DNA of 32,433 nucleotides, taken from NCBI GenBank assembly GCA_017303655.1, contig JAFLCE010000050.1, positions 1 through 32,433 on the forward strand, written 5' to 3'. The position numbers and the translations under genes are program-made. The stretch is from Anaerolineae bacterium (lineage in GTDB: Bacteria; Chloroflexota; Anaerolineae; Anaerolineales; Villigracilaceae). Every line of letters starts with the position of its first letter. The stretch's first letter is position 1. This document shows, piece by piece, positions 19,047 to 27,100 of this stretch. The notes beneath the pieces were generated by a model. That model did not search any database and was not told where the DNA came from. It saw only the letters and a program-made list of their open reading frames with translations.

Positions 19047-19080
19047 AAAAATTCCCGAAGCTCTCACTTCGGGAATTTTT
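19047..19080 (+). terminator. Intrinsic terminator after the ABC exporter operon
   Basis: AAATTCCCGAAG (19049-19060) pairs perfectly with CTTCGGGAATTT (19067-19078) around a CTCTCA loop and is followed by Ts. The flanking A-run makes it potentially bidirectional, but no gene converges here. Confidence 0.92.
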
Positions 19081-19129
19081 ATATTAAATCACAATTAACA
19101 ATTGGGAGGATTTCGATTAATATTCAAGC

Positions 19130-19885
19130 ATGGTAAAGGTGATCATTCTTGGCGCTTCTAACGCCATTCCCACAGCTCAAAGCGAAAATACCCATATGGT
19201 CATTGTGGGGCAGGACCGCACCGTTTTGGTTGATTCGGTCAGTAATCCCATTTTGCGTCTTGAACAAGCTGGGTTGGATTTCAACGATCTGACCGATATT
19301 ATTGTGACTCATTTTCATCCTGACCATGTCTCTGGGGTTCCGCTCCTACTTATGGATATGTGGCTGATGGGTAGGCAGAAGCCTTTGAATATTTATGGTC
19401 TGCATTACACCCTCGACCGTTTAGAAGGGCTAATGGGCTTTTACAATTGGTCGGAGTGGCCCGACTTTTTCCCGGTGGTCTTCTATCGCCTGCCTTCAAA
19501 AGAAATGACACCCGTCCTTGATTGCGGAGACTTTGTCATCCATGCCTCGCCAGTTCACCATATGATTCCCAATATCGGTCTGCGATTCGGTTTCCCTCAG
19601 ACCCAAAAGATATTGGCGTACTCTTGTGACACTGAACCGTGTGATGAGGTCGTGCGCCTCAGTGCTGGGGCAGATGTGTTGATCCACGAAGCGACGGGTG
19701 AATCACCCGGTCACTCCTCGGCGGCACAGGCAGGTGGCATTGCCTCAAAAGCAGAGGTGAATAAGCTTTATCTCATTCACTATCCCACAGGCAGATTTGC
19801 AACTGGAGACCCTGTCGCTGAAGCATCTACGACCTTTCAGGGTAATATTCAACTGGCAAAAGATTTTATGGTTTTGGAATTCTAG
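19130..19885 (+). CDS. MBL-fold metallohydrolase (RNase Z/arylsulfatase-like subgroup)
   Basis: Zinc-dependent hydrolase of 251 residues. The metal-binding motif THFHPDHVSG (H61, H63, D65, H66) is intact, followed by H143/H144 (PVHHMIPN), D167 (YSCDTEP) and H217 (LIHYPTG). The HEATGESPGHSSAAQAG segment is the loop shared by RNase Z and related phosphodiesterases. The exosite arm of true tRNase Z is not obvious, so tRNA 3'-end processing is only one possibility. None of the three tRNAs in this window encodes CCA. The ATG at 19130 has a GGGAGG sequence about 20 bases upstream, unusually far; a stop codon at 19118 rules out a longer start. Confidence 0.88.
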   Translation: MVKVIILGASNAIPTAQSENTHMVIVGQDRTVLVDSVSNPILRLEQAGLDFNDLTDIIVTHFHPDHVSGVPLLLMDMWLMGRQKPLNIYGLHYTLDRLEGLMGFYNWSEWPDFFPVVFYRLPSKEMTPVLDCGDFVIHASPVHHMIPNIGLRFGFPQTQKILAYSCDTEPCDEVVRLSAGADVLIHEATGESPGHSSAAQAGGIASKAEVNKLYLIHYPTGRFATGDPVAEASTTFQGNIQLAKDFMVLEF

Positions 19886-19910
19886 AATTTTCAGTTAGTG
19901 TATCTTGCAA

Positions 19911-19940
19911 TAAAAAATCCCCTCATGCGAGGGGATTTCA
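19911..19940. terminator. Bidirectional terminator between convergent genes
   Basis: AAATCCCCTC (19915-19924) and GAGGGGATTT (19929-19938) form a ten-pair stem with an ATGC loop, preceded by an A-run and followed by TTTCAATTT. It lies between the MBL hydrolase (+) and the HNH nuclease (-) and can serve both. Confidence 0.9.
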
Positions 19941-19942
19941 AT

Positions 19943-20446
19943 TTACCAACCAGAGACATACGGTACCCACTCCTGATTTTCACTCAGGTGTTTTCCAAAT
20001 ATATACGAAGCTTCTGCAGGCGGCTCTTTGGGAATGTGTAACAGGCGCATATGGGCTTCTTCCACTTTACGCCCGCCCTTGCGATGGTTGCATGTGGAGC
20101 ATGCCGTGACCAGATTTGTCCAAATATGTTTGCCACCCATATGGCGTGGAATGACATGGTCGATCGTCAGGCTACCTTCACGTTTGCCGCAATACTGGCA
20201 GGTATAATTATCGCGACGGAAGAGTTCGCGGCGCGATAACTTGACGCGCGGGCGCGGTCGATGAATTTGCGCTTCCAACCGAATGACCGAAGGACGAGGA
20301 ATCAGTTGTGAAATCGTGCGGATATGTCCGCGTCCGTTTGCGATCATACCGGCTTTTCCCGCAAGGATCAAAGTGACTGCCCGTCGTGTCGAACAGACGT
20401 GGATTGGCTCAAAATTTGCATTGAGCACCAATACGGGTTCATTCAT
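19943..20446 (-). CDS. HNH endonuclease domain protein
   Basis: Stand-alone HNH nuclease of 167 residues from the ATG at 20446, the start giving MNEPVLVLNANFEPIHVC, the usual beginning of this family. A longer frame from 20476 would place its start codon next to a TATAAT box and is less likely. The core shows CxxC (C83, C86), LTIDHVIPRHMGGKHIWTN with D96-H97 and N111, and ACSTCNHRKGG with C116, C119 and H121. The metal and zinc ligands are therefore complete. This family is widespread in bacterial chromosomes without an adjacent methylase or integrase, and none is present here. Substrate is unknown. Confidence 0.88.
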   Translation of the reverse strand: MNEPVLVLNANFEPIHVCSTRRAVTLILAGKAGMIANGRGHIRTISQLIPRPSVIRLEAQIHRPRPRVKLSRRELFRRDNYTCQYCGKREGSLTIDHVIPRHMGGKHIWTNLVTACSTCNHRKGGRKVEEAHMRLLHIPKEPPAEASYIFGKHLSENQEWVPYVSGW

Positions 20447-20463
20447 AGGTTTCCGGTAACTCG

Positions 20464-20470
20464 CGTGATT
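20464..20470 (-). promoter_or_regulatory. Possible -10 element for the HNH gene
   Basis: On the minus strand GTATAAT lies about 20 bases upstream of the ATG at 20446, with GGAAA as a weak ribosome site between them. No recognisable -35 hexamer is present. The placement supports 20446 over 20476 as the start. Confidence 0.35.
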
Positions 20471-20522
20471 ATACATCCAGAAAGTTAAATCGTTTTAAGC
20501 GATACCATTGCAGGAGCATAAA

Positions 20523-21419
20523 ATGAATATCATCATCTCAGGTGGTTCCGGGTTGCTTGGAACCGCTCTCACCAAATCTCTACTCGCCGATGGGCACAAA
20601 GTTTTTATCCTTTCTCGCGGTGCTTCCAATAATAAAACTGACGCACAACATATCCAATGGGATGGGCGCACAACCACTGGGTGGGGGCAGCTCGTTAATG
20701 AAATGGATGCGGTCATTCACCTTGCCGGAAGGAGCACCTCAGACTGGCCCTGGACTACAACCCGAAAAAAATCCTTTGAGGATTCACGCATCCTGCCCGG
20801 GCTCGCGCTTGCTCAAGCTATTCGGGAGGCGACTCATCGCCCAAGCCTTTTCGTGCAAGTCTCAGGCATCAATCACTATGGCTTGCAAGGTGACCTCGCC
20901 GATGAATCCACACCGCCCGGCGATGATTTCCTTGCACAGTTAACCGTCAAATGGGAAGATGCCACCAAATCTGTAGAAGAGTTGGGCGTTCGAAGGCTTG
21001 TCTTGCGCACGTCTCCAGTTTTGGCAAAAGATAGCATCATTATGAAATTGATCGCCCTGCCAGTTCAATTGTTCTTTGGCGGACCGATTGGCTCTGGGAA
21101 ACAGGCATTCCCTTGGATTCATGTTCAAGATTGGGTAAGCGCCACCCGCTATTTGATGTCCAATGAGAATGCACAAGGCTCTTACAACCTGATTTCACCC
21201 ACGTCAACATCCTTGGCAGATTTTACAAAAGTGCTTGCAAAAGTGCTTCATCGTCCATATTGGTTTCCTGTCCCTGCCTTTTTGATGCGGAACGTTTTGG
21301 GGGAAATGAGCGTCTTGATCCTCGAAGGTCGCTTTGCACAGCCTAAACGGTTGCTTGAGTCTGGGTACAAGTTCCAGTTTCCAGGTCCGCGAGAGGCGTT
21401 GACCGATTTGTTTGAATAA
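20523..21419 (+). CDS. NAD(P)-binding SDR-type epimerase, TIGR01777/YfcH-like
   Basis: Predicted nucleotide-sugar epimerase-like oxidoreductase of the YfcH family; reaction unknown. The ATG at 20523 has AGGAG seven bases upstream; an in-frame TTG 15 bases earlier is less likely. The 298 residues begin with IIISGGSGLLGTALTKSLL, the Rossmann GxxGxxG loop. Family-specific features follow: IQWDGRTT, AVIHLAGRS, SFEDSRILPGLALAQAI, VSGINHYG and KWEDATKSVEE. The C-terminal FGGPIGSGKQAFPWIHVQDW is a hallmark of TIGR01777. The Tyr of the active site is in the INHYG segment. Confidence 0.92.
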   Translation: MNIIISGGSGLLGTALTKSLLADGHKVFILSRGASNNKTDAQHIQWDGRTTTGWGQLVNEMDAVIHLAGRSTSDWPWTTTRKKSFEDSRILPGLALAQAIREATHRPSLFVQVSGINHYGLQGDLADESTPPGDDFLAQLTVKWEDATKSVEELGVRRLVLRTSPVLAKDSIIMKLIALPVQLFFGGPIGSGKQAFPWIHVQDWVSATRYLMSNENAQGSYNLISPTSTSLADFTKVLAKVLHRPYWFPVPAFLMRNVLGEMSVLILEGRFAQPKRLLESGYKFQFPGPREALTDLFE

Positions 21420-21440
21420 GTCTAAGGAGAATTAAATCCC

Positions 21441-22112
21441 ATGAAGAAGTTTATCCTCGTACTTTTATTGTTGCTTACTGCTTGTGCTCCGGCGCAAGAT
21501 TCACAAGTTGTGTTGCCTGAGTTGTTGCCCACTGCCACCGCGTATATTGATGCCTCTTATCCGACGGCGGCGGCGAATGTCAGTGCGCCTCAGCAAACGG
21601 CTGCCGGGATTAATGTCAACCTGAGCCGTGCATGGATGGATGGCAAAAATGTCAACGCCGATGTTTGCTTTACCCTACCCGATGCGTCGGATTGGTCGAT
21701 CTGGGCTGCGAGTTTGAGCTATAGCGGAATTGTGCTTCAAGAATATGGCACGACGCTTGTCAGTGTACAAGAAGCCGCCAATGGACAGCCCGGGTTGCGT
21801 TGCGATACTCTGACCTTTGTCGTAGCGCCCGATGCTGACCTCACAAACGCCACAATCATCATTGATGCGATTGCTGCGCCGCCGCAACCCAGCGATTATT
21901 GCGATATTTATCTGCCAAAGATCCAGCAAGTTTTGCTTGAACGCGGAACGGGCATTTCTGTGGATTGCGTGGATGTGAACGGCACTTTGACCATGCAGAT
22001 CCTCAGCAAACCGGCAGAGATGTCGCAAGAACAGGCAGAACAACTCGTATACAGTGATGAGTTCTACACGGTGCGTGGTCCGTGGAGTTTCCCCTTCAAT
22101 TTGTCGCAATAA
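21441..22112 (+). CDS. Predicted lipoprotein, uncharacterised
   Basis: A 223-residue secreted protein with a typical lipoprotein signal: MKKFILVLLLLLTAC, lipobox LTAC with C15 as the lipidated residue and Ala at +2. Lgt and LspA encoded elsewhere in this window would process it. The mature part has a Thr/Ala/Pro linker (20-50), then a compact, beta-rich region with four cysteines (near C77, C117, C154 and C175) that could form disulfides. I recognise no catalytic motif. An AAGGAG Shine-Dalgarno lies upstream. The -35 element of the tyrS promoter overlaps its last sense codons. Confidence 0.82.
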   Translation: MKKFILVLLLLLTACAPAQDSQVVLPELLPTATAYIDASYPTAAANVSAPQQTAAGINVNLSRAWMDGKNVNADVCFTLPDASDWSIWAASLSYSGIVLQEYGTTLVSVQEAANGQPGLRCDTLTFVVAPDADLTNATIIIDAIAAPPQPSDYCDIYLPKIQQVLLERGTGISVDCVDVNGTLTMQILSKPAEMSQEQAEQLVYSDEFYTVRGPWSFPFNLSQ

Positions 22113-22129
22113 AATTCCTGATGTATAAT
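22101..22129 (+). promoter_or_regulatory. Sigma70-type promoter of the tyrS leader
   Basis: TTGTCG (22101-22106) and TATAAT (22124-22129) are separated by exactly 17 bases. The -10 is perfect and preceded by TG. Counting the last -10 base as -7 puts +1 at 22136, which is the A of the leader-peptide ATG; a start a few bases earlier is also possible. The -35 lies within the end of the lipoprotein gene. Confidence 0.75.
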
Positions 22130-22135
22130 ATTGAT

Positions 22136-22186
22136 ATGTCAATCAACTTTTTCACCAGCCGCTATTACTATTATTACCTCCTGTAA
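22136..22186 (+). CDS. Tyrosine-rich leader peptide controlling tyrS
   Basis: A 16-codon ORF encoding MSINFFTSRYYYYYLL and ending in TAA at 22184-22186. Five consecutive Tyr codons (TAT TAC TAT TAT TAC) occupy 22163-22177; two Phe codons occur earlier. It lies directly upstream of tyrosyl-tRNA synthetase, with an intrinsic terminator between them, so slow decoding of Tyr codons would report low charged tRNA-Tyr. No Shine-Dalgarno precedes it, and its ATG falls at or within a few bases of the predicted transcription start, suggesting leaderless initiation. Five Tyr codons in a row at precisely this site are very unlikely by chance. The peptide itself probably has no function after synthesis. 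Confidence 0.82.
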   Translation: MSINFFTSRYYYYYLL

Positions 22187-22234
22187 CATATTGCGATGGT
22201 GTGATTTGAACGCGCCCCATCATCGCGGGCGCGT
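22153..22234 (+). promoter_or_regulatory. trp-type attenuator: mutually exclusive pairings upstream of tyrS
   Basis: Three alternative pairings can be drawn by hand. Pairing 1:2 joins CACCA and CGC (22153-22162) to GCG and TGGTG (22193-22201), with the Tyr codons in its loop. Pairing 2:3 (antiterminator) joins GATGGTGTG (22195-22203) to CGCCCCATC (22213-22221), with one mismatch and one G-U pair. Pairing 3:4 is the terminator, 22210-22217 with 22227-22234. A ribosome stalled on Tyr codons would cover segment 1 and release segment 2 to form the antiterminator. One that reaches the stop codon would cover segment 2 and allow termination. Positions fit this model; stability and expression are not shown. 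Confidence 0.72.
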
Positions 22235-22242
22235 TTTTGTTT
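22208..22242 (+). terminator. Attenuation terminator before tyrS
   Basis: ACGCGCCC (22210-22217) pairs perfectly with GGGCGCGT (22227-22234) around a nine-base loop, followed by TTTTGTTT. It sits between the leader peptide and tyrS, about 60 bases before the tyrS start codon, so it can only matter for transcription entering tyrS or leaving the lipoprotein gene. Confidence 0.88.
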
Positions 22243-22302
22243 GCATAGTACCGATGAATATCAAATTACGACCCGAGCAGGGTCTTGCATGAGGAGAAAC
22301 GA

Positions 22303-23514
22303 ATGAACATCGAAGAACAGGTCGAATTATTGATGCAGGGAACCGACTATGGCGATGAAGATCTGCAGAAAGCCATGGCATCGGAACTGCGCGAACGCTT
22401 GAAGATCGCAGAGAAAGAGAATCGTCCGCTACGGGTATATTGCGGTTACGACCCCACATCTACGGACTTGCATTTGGGTCACACGATATCCATGCGCAAA
22501 CTGCGTCAGTTTCAAGACCTGGGTCATGAAGTCACGTTCTTGATCGGGAATTACACGGCTTTGGTGGGGGACCCTTCCGATAAAAACAAGGCGCGCCCGA
22601 TTCTGACTCAGGAGAAGGTTGCCGAGAATGCGTTGACGTATGCCGAGCAAGCTTTCCGCGTCTTGGATAAATCCAAGACCAAGATCCGTTACAACAGTGA
22701 ATGGCTCTCAAAGTTGAACTTGGTTGATCTGATTCGCCTTGGGCAGAATTTCACCGTTCAGCAGTTTTTGGCGCGCGAAAACTTTGCCAAGCGACTCGAT
22801 AAAGGCGAGCCCATCTACCTGCATGAAACTTTCTACGCTTTAATGCAAGGTTATGACGCTGCTGCCATGGAAACCGATATTCAAGTCGGCGGCTCAGATC
22901 AGTTATTCAATATCATCGTAGCTGGGCGTAAACTTCAAGAAGCGCTTGGGCAAAAGCCTCTGGTGGGTATCATTACCGGTATTTTGCCCGGCACCGATGG
23001 CACCCAGAGAATGTCCAAGTCCACGGGCAATATTGTGCCGATCAACTCGGGCGCAGATGATATGTTCGGCAAGTTGATGTCTGTCCCTGATTCAGCGATG
23101 GGTACCTATATGCGTCTCGTCACTCGTTTCAGTCCGCATGAGATCGCGCAGATTGAAAAAGATGTTGCCTCTGGTGCATTACATCCGCGTGATGCTAAGA
23201 TGAAAATGGCGAAGGAAATCGTCAGCATTTTCTACACAGACTTAGAAGCACAGTCCGGACAGGATAATTTCATCAAGATGTTCCAGCAAAAGGAAATCCC
23301 TGACGAAATGCCGGAGTACGAACTGCAATCTGGTCAGACAGTAGTGGATGTGATCCTTGCAGCCAATATGGCAGAAAGTAAAAGCAAGGCACGACAATTG
23401 ATCGACCAGAAAGGCGTACGCTTGGATGGGGAAGTCCTGGAACGTGGTGATGCGCCGTTTCCACATCCTGGGGTGTTGCAAGTTGGGAAGCGACGTTTTC
23501 TACGTGTGAAGTAA
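22303..23514 (+). CDS. tyrS: Tyrosyl-tRNA synthetase
   Basis: Class I synthetase charging tRNA-Tyr. The ATG at 22303 has GAGGAG at ideal spacing; an in-frame TTG 18 bases upstream is rejected. The 403 residues contain the HIGH-type motif HLGHT (57-61), the KMSKS-type loop RMSKST (236-241) and the tyrosine-binding VGGSDQLFNI (195-204). A C-terminal S4 domain, about 340-400, ends in GVLQVGKRRFLRV. The LHLGHTISMRKLRQFQDLGH segment resembles the TyrZ branch of bacterial enzymes. Expression appears to be controlled by the Tyr-codon attenuator upstream. I see no T-box elements. Confidence 0.97.
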   Translation: MNIEEQVELLMQGTDYGDEDLQKAMASELRERLKIAEKENRPLRVYCGYDPTSTDLHLGHTISMRKLRQFQDLGHEVTFLIGNYTALVGDPSDKNKARPILTQEKVAENALTYAEQAFRVLDKSKTKIRYNSEWLSKLNLVDLIRLGQNFTVQQFLARENFAKRLDKGEPIYLHETFYALMQGYDAAAMETDIQVGGSDQLFNIIVAGRKLQEALGQKPLVGIITGILPGTDGTQRMSKSTGNIVPINSGADDMFGKLMSVPDSAMGTYMRLVTRFSPHEIAQIEKDVASGALHPRDAKMKMAKEIVSIFYTDLEAQSGQDNFIKMFQQKEIPDEMPEYELQSGQTVVDVILAANMAESKSKARQLIDQKGVRLDGEVLERGDAPFPHPGVLQVGKRRFLRVK

Positions 23515-23517
23515 ACA

Positions 23518-23550
23518 AAAGCGAGTCTCATTATGAATGAGACTCGCTTT
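23518..23550. terminator. Bidirectional terminator after tyrS
   Basis: AAAGCGAGTCTCATT (23518-23532) and its perfect complement (23536-23550) form a 15-pair stem with an ATG loop, three bases after the tyrS stop. The T-run is better on the minus strand (TTTTGTTT) but usable on both. Confidence 0.88.
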
Positions 23551-23571
23551 ACTTATTCAGGTATTAATTGA

Positions 23572-23602
23572 TAAAAAAACAGACTCACTTATGAGTCTGT
23601 TT
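23572..23602 (-). terminator. Terminator of the tRNA operon
   Basis: An 11-pair stem (23577-23587 with 23592-23602) with a four-base loop. On the minus strand it is followed by an uninterrupted run of seven Ts, directly downstream of tRNA-Cys. It terminates the Phe-Gly-Cys transcript, with the tyrS terminator as backup. Confidence 0.92.
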
Positions 23603-23605
23603 CAG

Positions 23606-23677
23606 AGGCGTCGACGGGATTTGAACCCGTGAATGAGGGTTTTGCAGACCCTTGCCTTACCACTTGGCCACGACGCC
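23606..23677 (-). tRNA. tRNA-Cys (GCA)
   Basis: A 72-base cloverleaf. Acceptor arm GGCGTCG pairs with CGACGCC, the anticodon loop is CTGCAAA with anticodon GCA, and the T-arm loop is GGTTCAAATCC. The discriminator is U73, as in bacterial tRNA-Cys. CCA is not encoded. It is the last tRNA of a three-gene minus-strand transcript. Confidence 0.97.
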
Positions 23678-23732
23678 ATATAAACAAAAGGATTGCGACC
23701 GAAAGTCTATTTCAATCTGCAATCCTCCAGTT

Positions 23733-23805
<73 letters not shown>

Positions 23806-23829
23806 GTTTTCGACCAACTTGGTCGAGAG

Positions 23830-23902
23830 TGCCGAGACCCAGGATCGAACTGGGGACACCGCGATTTTCAGTCGCGTGCTCTACCAACTGAGCTATCTCG
23901 GC
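23830..23902 (-). tRNA. tRNA-Phe (GAA)
   Basis: A 73-base cloverleaf with acceptor arm GCCGAGA/TCTCGGC, D-arm AGCTCAGTTGGTAGAGC, anticodon loop CTGAAAA with anticodon GAA, T-arm GTTCGATCC and discriminator A73. CCA is not encoded. First tRNA behind the minus-strand promoter at 23933-23961. Confidence 0.97.
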
Positions 23903-23932
23903 CAAACATTATTCTTTTGTTAAGCGCGGGTG

Positions 23933-23961
23933 ATTTTACACGCACTTATATATATTGTCAA
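23933..23961 (-). promoter_or_regulatory. Promoter of the tRNA cluster
   Basis: On the minus strand a consensus TTGACA (23956-23961) and TAAAAT (23933-23938) are spaced by 17 bases, placing transcription start near 23926, about 24 bases upstream of tRNA-Phe. It is back to back with the rpoB promoter. Confidence 0.85.
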
Positions 23962-24010
23962 GAAATAATGCGACTCAATACAAAGACACTTGAATGAAAA
24001 CAAAAATTTC

Positions 24011-24039
24011 TTGACTTTTTATGCTCTGTTCGATATAAT
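24011..24039 (+). promoter_or_regulatory. Promoter of rpoB
   Basis: TTGACT (24011-24016) and a perfect TATAAT (24034-24039) are spaced by 17 bases. Predicted start near 24046 gives a leader of about 64 bases. The leader opens with a hairpin, CTGTCC (24049-24054) pairing with GGACAG (24060-24065); no T-run follows, so it is not a terminator and may stabilise the 5' end or bind a regulator. Confidence 0.85.
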
Positions 24040-24109
24040 GTTTAGTCGCTGTCCATCCGGGACAGTTCTCGTTGTTAATATCGTCATTCAAAACCGTTAG
24101 GAGAGAAGA

Positions 24110-27100
24110 ATGGCATCTTCTTTGCCCCAAAAAAGCTACGCACGAATTCCCGTAAGTCTCGATTTACCTGATCTGATCGAAGTACAACTTGATTCATTTG
24201 AAAGGCTCAAAAAGGAGGGATTGGGAGACCTTTTCCATGAAGTTTCCCCAATTGAGTCCTATAACAAGGGAATGAAGCTATTCTTCCCAAGCCGCAGCCC
24301 CGAATCACAGCAGTGGGGGCTCAAGTATTGGTTTGGTGACCCCAAGCATACCATTGAAGAATGTGTAGAGCGCGATCTGACTTATGCCAGCCCGCTTTAT
24401 GTTTCCGTTCTCCTTGCCGGTCCAGATGTCCCTGAACCCATCAAACAGGATATCTTCCTGGGCGACTTCCCCGAAATGACCGATAAGGGCACCTACATCG
24501 TCAATGGAACGGAACGCGTCGTCGTCTCGCAGTTGATTCGTTCTCCTGGCGTGTACTTCGAAGCTCCTGCGGATCGTGCTACGGGACGCCTGCTCTCCAT
24601 GGCCAAGCTGATTCCTGACCGTGGAGCTTGGATGGAGTTCGAAACCCGTAAGTCCGACTACATCATCCTCAAATTCAACCGCAAACGCACCGTTCCGATC
24701 ACGGTGTTCTTACGCGCTCTCGCCGCCGTTAGTGACGGCATCAAAGATTCTCCCATCAAGTATGGTACAGACGAGGAAATTCTCTCCCTGTTCAAGGATG
24801 TGGATAATAACCCCGAGCGCATGTTCATTGCTTCTACTATTAAACAGGAACCGGATTGGGACCTGAGCAATCACACCATCGCCGAAGCGGCTTTGATCGA
24901 ATTCTTCAAGAAAATGCGCCCCGGTGACCCAGCTACTCTGGACAACGCTCGCCAATTCCTTGAAGAACAACTTTTTGATCAGCGTCATTATGACCTCGAA
25001 CGTGTGGGGCGTTATAAGCTCAACCAGAAGCTCGACCTGAATATTCCCATCCCGCATCGCACTGTTTCCAAGAGCGATATTCTCCGCTTGCTTCGCCGTA
25101 TGATCCAGATCAACAACGGCTCGGAGCGCTCAGACGATATCGATCACCTTGGCAATCGCCGCGTCAAGACAGTGGGTGAGTTGATCCAGAACAAACTCCG
25201 CATTGGTCTGCGCCGTATGGAACGCGTTATTAAAGAACGCATGTCCATTCGCGATCAGGAACAACTTTCGCCGGTGACCCTCGTCAACATCCGTCCGGTT
25301 GTGGCTGCGTTGCGCGAGTTCTTCGGTTCTTCCCAACTTTCCCAATTCATGGATCAGACCAACCCGTTGGCAGAGTTGCGTCACAAACGCACACTTTCTG
25401 CTCTTGGTCCAGGCGGTCTTCGCCGCGAACGCGCCGGATTCGATGTCCGCGACGTTCATCACTCTCACTACGGACGTATCTGCCCGATCGAAACGCCGGA
25501 AGGTCCAAACATCGGTTTGATCGGTCGTCTTGCGTCGTTCGCTCGTGTGAACGAATACGGCTTCATTGAGACTCCATACCGAAGGGTTTACAAGGCTCTT
25601 CCTTCCGATAGCGAATTGTTTGAAGGTCGCACCCTGCGCGAAGATATTTACGATCCCAAGTCTGAAGAACTGCTCTTCAAATCTGGTACGGAAATCGACT
25701 CCAAGATCGCCAAACGCCTTGCGCGTCTTGATGGTGAGATTGCGATCATCCCGTTCGTTTCTGATGAAATCGTTTATCTTTCCGCAGACGCAGAAGATAA
25801 ATATACGATTGCGCAGGCAAATTCCACACTTACAGAGAAGAAAGAATTCTCCCGCGAACGTATTTCCTGCCGTTACCATTCCGGCTTCATGTTCTCCAAT
25901 GCTGAAAGCTTGGACTTCATGGATGTGGCTCCTCACCAGGTTGTGGGTATTAGCGCTGCGTTGATCCCCTTCCTTGAACATGACGATGCCAACCGTGCGC
26001 TCATGGGTTCGAACATGATGGCGCAAGCGGTTCCCTTGGTGCGCCCTGAAGTTCCGCTCGTCTCTACAGGGATGGAACGCCACGCCGCGATCGACTCCGG
26101 TCAGGTTGTGGTCGCTGAAGCGGACGGGGAAGTGGTCTCTGTAACAGGATCAACCATCACTGTTAAAGAGAAGCGTTCCGGCAATCGAGTTTATCAGCTC
26201 CGCAAATATCAGCGCTCCAATCAGAGCACTTGTATCGATCAGCGTCCTTCCGTTGTAAAGGGACAGTTGATCAAGGCTGGCGATATCATCGCTGACTCGT
26301 CCTCGACCGATAATGGTCAGTTAGCTCTCGGTCAGAACGTCGTCATTGCCTTCCTTTCTTGGGAAGGTGGTAACTTCGAAGATGCTATTCTGCTTTCTGA
26401 ACGACTTGTGCAGGAAGACCGCTTCACTTCTGTCCATATTGAGAAGTATGAAGTCGAAGCCCGTGATACCAAGCTTGGACCCGAAGAGATCACTCGTGAC
26501 ATCCCGAACGTAGGTGACGATGCCATCAAGGACCTTGATGAAAATGGCATTATCCGCATCGGTGCCGAAGTTGGTCCGAACGACATCCTCGTCGGCAAGA
26601 TTACGCCGAAGGGTGAAAAAGAACTTACCCCTGAAGAACGCCTGTTGCGTGCCATCTTCGGTGAAAAGTCTCGCGATGTGAAAGACACCTCTCTGCGCAT
26701 GCCTCATGGTGAACGCGGTAAGGTCGTTGACGTCAAAGTCTTTACCCGCGAAGAGAATTCAGATCTCGCTGCTGGCGTGGATATGATGGTTCGAGTCTCT
26801 GTTGCTCAGCGTCGTAAGATTACTGCGGGCGACAAGATGGCAGGACGCCATGGTAACAAGGGCGTGGTTTCCAAGGTTGTGCCTGTGGAAGATATGCCTT
26901 TCCTTGAAAATGGTATGCCTGTTGATATCATTCTAAATCCGCTTGGTGTTCCTGGTCGTATGAACATCGGTCAGGTGTTGGAAGTCCACCTTGGGTGGGC
27001 AGCCAAGCGTCTCGGGTATCGAGCCGTGACTCCCGTCTTCGATGGTGCCAGTGAAGAGCAGATCGAAGCCGAACTCGCTCGCGCGTGGATCGTCGATCAG

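Noticed and set aside
19092-19104. Palindrome CAATTAACAATTG upstream of the MBL hydrolase
   Set aside because: Short and AT-rich; no recognisable promoter in register with it, so an operator cannot be supported.
19943-20446. HNH nuclease as part of a restriction or defence system
   Set aside because: No methylase, integrase, toxin or other defence gene is adjacent; neighbours are ordinary metabolic genes and a terminator separates it from the MBL gene.
22254-22292. A 12-codon ORF (ATG at 22254, TGA at 22290) between the attenuator and tyrS
   Set aside because: No Shine-Dalgarno and no biased codons; probably chance, though it ends at the tyrS ribosome site. The nearby GACCC/GGGTC hairpin has only five pairs.
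22113-22302. T-box riboswitch upstream of tyrS
   Set aside because: The leader is about 165 bases and lacks the conserved T-box sequence (AGGGTGG...ACCGCG) and the stem I layout; the Tyr-rich leader ORF explains the region better.
25130-26083. A 317-codon open frame on the minus strand inside rpoB
   Set aside because: It is antisense to the most conserved part of RpoB, has no ribosome site, and its translation resembles no protein; it arises from the codon bias of rpoB.
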